64,000 nucleotides of DNA from Diadema setosum. Taxonomy: Eukaryota > Echinodermata > Echinoidea > Diadematoida > Diadematidae. Position 1 is the stretch's first letter, and each line of letters starts with the position of its first letter. A program made the position numbers and the translations under genes. Location of the stretch: assembly GCA_033980235.1 (NCBI GenBank), contig CM067059.1, forward strand, positions 16,254,100 to 16,318,099, in the 5' to 3' direction. Below the pieces are notes generated by a model that saw only the letters and a list, made by a program, of their open reading frames with translations, was not told where the DNA came from and made no database searches. Positions 59,801 through 64,000 of the stretch are shown here, piece by piece.

Positions 59801-60485
59801 TTGGGCCACTAAAAGATACAAATTTGGTGGCAAAACACAAATTTTTAGTGGCCCTGGGCCACCGCTAATGTTCAGCCCTGCTTTTCTGTTAAATCATTTA
59901 AAGGATAATTATGGCTTTCTGTACCTGGTTATTCAGGAGCGTAGACAATTGTATTGTTATCTTCACTCAGAGTAAATTAAAAGATATGTACAGTAAACTA
60001 CACAACTCAAGAAAGACCAGCACATTTTGTATGCAACATCCCCCTTTAAAATGATGATCAGCTACACTATGTATGTGTCACACACACCAAGACATACAAA
60101 TGGCACACCCCTTCACATTACCAACAGGCATTTAAATCTCAGTGTTACCAATACAACACACAGGCAAGAGCATACCATCGGTGCATATCAAATGCAGAGC
60201 ACCATCACAGCAGCTCCCTGTGTGAGCTCAACAACTGTTGCATTGAGCTTCCCACAAAATTCCACACTACCGGCGTAGCTGTAATCAACCATCCCCATTA
60301 ACAATCAGCATGCATTATCAGGGCATCATACATCAGATGAACACTAGCTCTTCTACAGTCACCTTGACTTTGACAACCACACATCAGTGTGCACATGCAC
60401 ACTGGTAGAAGGTGCATGTTCACTATGGTTCAGCACGATCCATTGATTAAAGTGAATTACTCCCACCAAAATGCCAAATCTGCTA
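56812..60485. other. Atlastin first intron or upstream region, no gene seen
   Basis: An acceptor at 56812 means at least one exon lies upstream, but I could not identify it. The stretch at 58,030-58,260 has TTTTCGCG/CGAAAATAACAG motifs and may be a decayed member of the TTCGCG MITE family. Confidence 0.5.
59672..59880. mobile_element. TIR element related to the copy at 34225-34389
   Basis: CAGGTTTCGACACTAACTTT at the left and GCTAATGTTCAGCCCTG at the right are imperfect inverted repeats. Inner GGGCCACTAAAAG, TTTGGTGGC and GGCCACCG motifs match the style of the 34225 copy. Confidence 0.5.
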
Positions 60486-60692
60486 CTGTAAAACATGATA
60501 TATTCGCAGCATGAAGTTTTTGCGAATTGGAGCCGACGGCCTTTTTTGCGGCATGAAATTTTCACAAACCGCCACTGGTATTCAATACATATAGTGTAGA
60601 CAAGGACTTTCGCGTGCATCTTGATTTCGCGAATCTTGGCGCTCGCGAAATTCGCGAAATTAAAATGCATTCGAACATTTCTTGTTTTACAG
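60486..60692. mobile_element. MITE of the CTGTAAAAC / TTCGCG family, copy 2
   Basis: CTGTAAAAC and GTTTTACAG ends are flanked by TA. The interior (GAATTGGAGCCGACGGCCTT, TTTTGCGGCATGAAATTTTC, GCTCGCGAAATTCGCGAAAT) is colinear with 20848-21038. Confidence 0.8.
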
Positions 60693-62768
60693 TATCTCTT
60701 TAAGTCCAATTACCGGTATGCTCTCTAATGCATGGTCAATAGAGTGCCCTATTCTGATGTAATGCATTTAACCTTCAAAGTGACTGATTTAAAAAAGAAA
60801 AGAGAGAGAGAGAAAGCAAAATCATGACCACCTTATGGTAGCCTACACCGAACTATCAACTTTCAGAATCGGATATACTGGCACCCCTCTATAAGACTAT
60901 ATGTCCATCTCTATAAAGGCAGTTTCTACCCATTGTTGTGCTGTCTGAGTCATGTTCAAGTATAGGTGATCTAACACATAAAAATCTACATTCAGCAAGA
61001 ACCATTGTACAGATGTATAACCGAGTGAAAATGACACAAGAATAAAATGCTGTTATTGCTGGGTATCATGCTTCAAAGAAAATTACTTTGTGTTGTTGAA
61101 AACTACATTCTTTATGTATCCATCTTATTTCATTCCATTTACAACACTTGCCTACAAATGAGAAACTGGGTACATTTCATGCAAACTAGCAGAAGTTTTA
61201 ATCATGTTTCAGAAAATTTGTGCATTATACTACAAACATCGATACTGGTATTGGGGTGGTGACAAGTGCAAAGCATTTGTTTACACCTTATACATTGTGT
61301 ACAAATGTAGGTTGGGTTCGTTGGGATTATGCCAAATGCATTCGTATGAACTAAACAATATCATACCCTCAGAGAGTTCACATCTTCAAAGACCACTTAT
61401 AATTCCTCCTTTCATTTTTAAACAAACACAAATTAATTTCAAATTCTCAAAAATTTCCAAAGTCAATACAGTGTCACAGTAATGTGTTACATAAAACCCA
61501 GCGTGAAAGTGGTTGTCTTCATAGGGCTCTTTCTTATTGATGTGGTATTCTATCTATTCAATACAAGTCAAGTAAATGTATGATGCAATAAGTACATAAA
61601 GATGTAACAACCCTGTCAAATCACATGGTAAATTCTGCCACACCTTACATACAATGTAGTACATATTATGAACATGTATGCATATCATAAGTATTGATCA
61701 TTATCATAATCACTGGATATGTTATTACTATCTACAATTGTATCATTCTCAACTGATATTATCATTGTCATTTATTGTTGTTTATTTCTTAACAATTTTC
61801 CGAGGTTGTCTGGCACCAAAAAGACAGTGACTGTGACCAATGGGCCTCACCACTTGAGTCAATTAGCCAGTTTTTGACCACTTCATATCTAGACTTCTCC
61901 CAAATCTTTACACAGAGTAAAATATGTTCTTTTAAATATACATTGAGTTTGACTTCACATGGGGCCCAGGGGCATTGAAGTCTCCTAAAACTGACTTGGT
62001 AATGAGAATAAGTGCCCTATCAAAAGGAAATACCGCTGAACTGGGAATCAAACACATTACCTCATTTATGTGTAGAACATGCTATCTTACATGTATATTC
62101 GCGCAGCATACAGAACCATTCAGCTGCGGCAGTTCCTCTGCAATATGCAACATGCATGCATGTGTTGATTATCAAACCAGCAGTCTGTTTTCATTTCCAT
62201 GTCATACACACCAGCATATATTTAGCCCTCTACCACATAATCATATTTGCCATGAAATAAGTATGGGACATGAAGCAACCATGGCCAAGCACACAGTTGA
62301 CAGCACTTTGGTAACACCTGTTTGTTTTAATACTACCAGTACACCACTTCCATTTGGGCAATTGCAAATTAGTACTCCATCCATATTTTACAGCAAGAAG
62401 GCACTCAGGAAATCACTGTTAGTGACGTGATTGAAGCATTGAAGGTCAAATTAGGGAACATCTGTTATTATGGCACCTACAAGTACAGTTTGTACTGCTG
62501 CATGAAAATACTGCAACTGCTAACTACTGTCTATGATATAAATATTAACTATGTGAACATACATAACATATGTAGCTTGATGATTCTATTTTATCCTATT
62601 TCAGATTAAAGTAGCTACCATCATCACTCCTGAGAATTATCTGATTGCCCAAGTCAGCTTTCATTCAAAAACTACTGGAAGTGGCCATCACCAAAAACCA
62701 ATGTGATGCAGAACCTTCAGGAACAATGGCAATTTTTATATAGGAGCTAGTTGCAAACCTAACATTAA
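60693..62768. other. Upstream region, no gene seen; SINE-like fragment near 62,000-62,100
   Basis: AT-rich sequence. On the - strand, GTTTGATTCCC (62043-62053 on +) followed by AGCGGTATTTCCTTTTGATA and GGGCACTT resembles the B box and body of a tRNA-derived SINE. Confidence 0.35.
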
Positions 62769-63155
62769 AGGGACTGTGCAGTACTGGTTGAGGTGAGGAT
62801 TCAGGTTTATGATTCTTTTTCTTTTCTTTTTTTTGTGAGATGAGAAACCTCATTGAATGAAAGAGCATGTAGTTTCCAGAAGGATTCAACGTTTATTTGA
62901 TGAAAATTGGCGTTGAAATGGCTGAGATATCCGAACAAGCAATCCTAATAAAACTGACAGGTCATAGGATTTCTTTGTTTTTCCTTGTCTTTAGATATCT
63001 CAGTCATTTCAAAACTGATTTTCATCAAATAAACTTTTGATTCCCCTTAGAATGGTATGCTCTTTAACATTTTCATAGAGCGATTTAAAAAAAAAAAAAA
63101 TCTCGCAAAACATTACAAGCTGAATCCTCATCTCAACCAGTACTGCACAGTCCCT
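62769..63155. mobile_element. 387-bp foldback MITE, TTAA target duplication
   Basis: AGGGACTGTGCAGTACTGGT followed by TGAGGTGAGGATTCAG at the left is mirrored at the right end with one mismatch, and TTAA flanks both sides (62765-62768 and 63156-63159). Pairing continues inward: GTTTATTTGATGAAAATTGG against the reverse complement of ACTGATTTTCATCAAATAAA, and GGCTGAGATATC against GATATCTCAGTC. Most of the element could therefore form one imperfect hairpin. Confidence 0.82.
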
Positions 63156-63159
63156 TTAA

Positions 63160-64000
63160 CATCTGTTCCACCAAACTATAAACTGCCATAGATCTCACAC
63201 ACACAGAGTTCATACAATACATTCTCCACATATTGCTTTGCATGTAGGGCTCACACATGTACATGCAATTTACAATTATCATCAATGTAAGACAACTTAA
63301 AATAACCTGAACTATGACAACAAATGGTACTTCACTGATATTAAATAATTGTATGGAGGAACTTCTTTTTACTTTGTCTTTCGGCCGAAAATTTTGCTTG
63401 TCCTCAGCATGTTATGTATAGTGTATCATTCATTTACAAAAAAAAAAAAGTTTCTGTTTTGAGTTAATGCTCCACACACATTGATGACTGTACTACACAT
63501 TGAAGTGTACCTGGTAATATCACTTGTATAACATTGAACAGGTAGCAGACGATTATGTAATTCTGTGCATTTGATTAGATACTGTAAGCCCTTATTGTTG
63601 AACTTCCTGGGCTTCAGCAGCATATTTAATTAACTCAATACAGGTGCCATGTCTTATCTGATGTGGCCTTACGTACATGTTAAACCGTTATATAAACACT
63701 GCTACAATTTGCATCTTTCTACACTCAATTATCATCTAACAAAAACCTACACAAATAAAAGTCTGAATTCCATGTAATGGTCAACCATCAGTTCTGGGAG
63801 AGTTCCAGTGAAACAACTGGTACTAAATGAACTACAAAAGAAATTCTACAACATTACAGTATTCTCAACTAAATTTTAAGTGGAATGTGCCAGCCAAAAG
63901 GTTAATCATGGACTTTCAATTCAGATCTTAATATAAGGATTTTGACACCACTTTCTACAACTTTGCAGCCACTTCTAACTCATCAATAATCAGTGGTATA
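63160..64000. other. No gene seen to window end
   Basis: AT-rich sequence with a poly-A run at about 63,440 and no recognisable exon or repeat boundary. Confidence 0.5.

Noticed and set aside
61975..62430. 151-codon open frame on the + strand
   Set aside because: No domain or biased codon use; it overlaps a SINE-like fragment and is rich in His/Cys/Ser as expected from random sequence.

Overview
This is nuclear DNA of an animal. It has spliced genes with GT-AG introns, AT-rich non-coding DNA, many microsatellites and a dense set of short terminal-inverted-repeat (TIR) elements. The repeat types and the usherin gene structure suggest a marine invertebrate deuterostome, most likely an echinoderm such as a sea urchin. 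That placement is inference; I could not run a search.

Positions 1-27,420 (+ strand) hold the 3' part of an usherin (USH2A) gene: 22 supported exons plus two candidate microexons. They encode a run of fibronectin type III (FN3) domains, one of them split by a di-cysteine-rich insert. An 11-FN3 single exon, three more FN3 domains, a transmembrane helix and a cytoplasmic tail ending in the PDZ-ligand residues DTHL follow. The 5' part lies off the left edge. A long 3' UTR seems to run to an AATAAA at 27,415.

Positions 27,421-31,285 are intergenic: (CA)n, a 330-bp (TAA)n tract, a (GTT)n tract and a three-copy composite repeat. Positions 31,286-35,089 (- strand) hold a two-exon gene for a PAPS-dependent sulfotransferase-like protein of 307 aa. 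Its intron contains a striking foldback element built of inverted arrays of a 29-bp minisatellite.

Positions 35,090-46,095 contain no gene I can support. They hold several TIR elements, including a 949-bp element with arms of about 250 bp, and simple repeats. Positions 46,096-56,811 (- strand) hold an atlastin gene (ER-shaping dynamin-like GTPase): 11 coding exons, 521 aa. Its introns carry a TTAA-flanked piggyBac-like MITE, a SINE-like sequence and a candidate poison exon. Positions 56,812-64,000 are upstream of, or the first intron of, atlastin and carry more MITEs, including a nearly full-length foldback.

The three genes have no obvious functional link: stereocilia/ciliary adhesion, sulfation, and ER membrane fusion. 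The window is an ordinary gene neighbourhood with an unusually rich collection of foldback and TIR elements.
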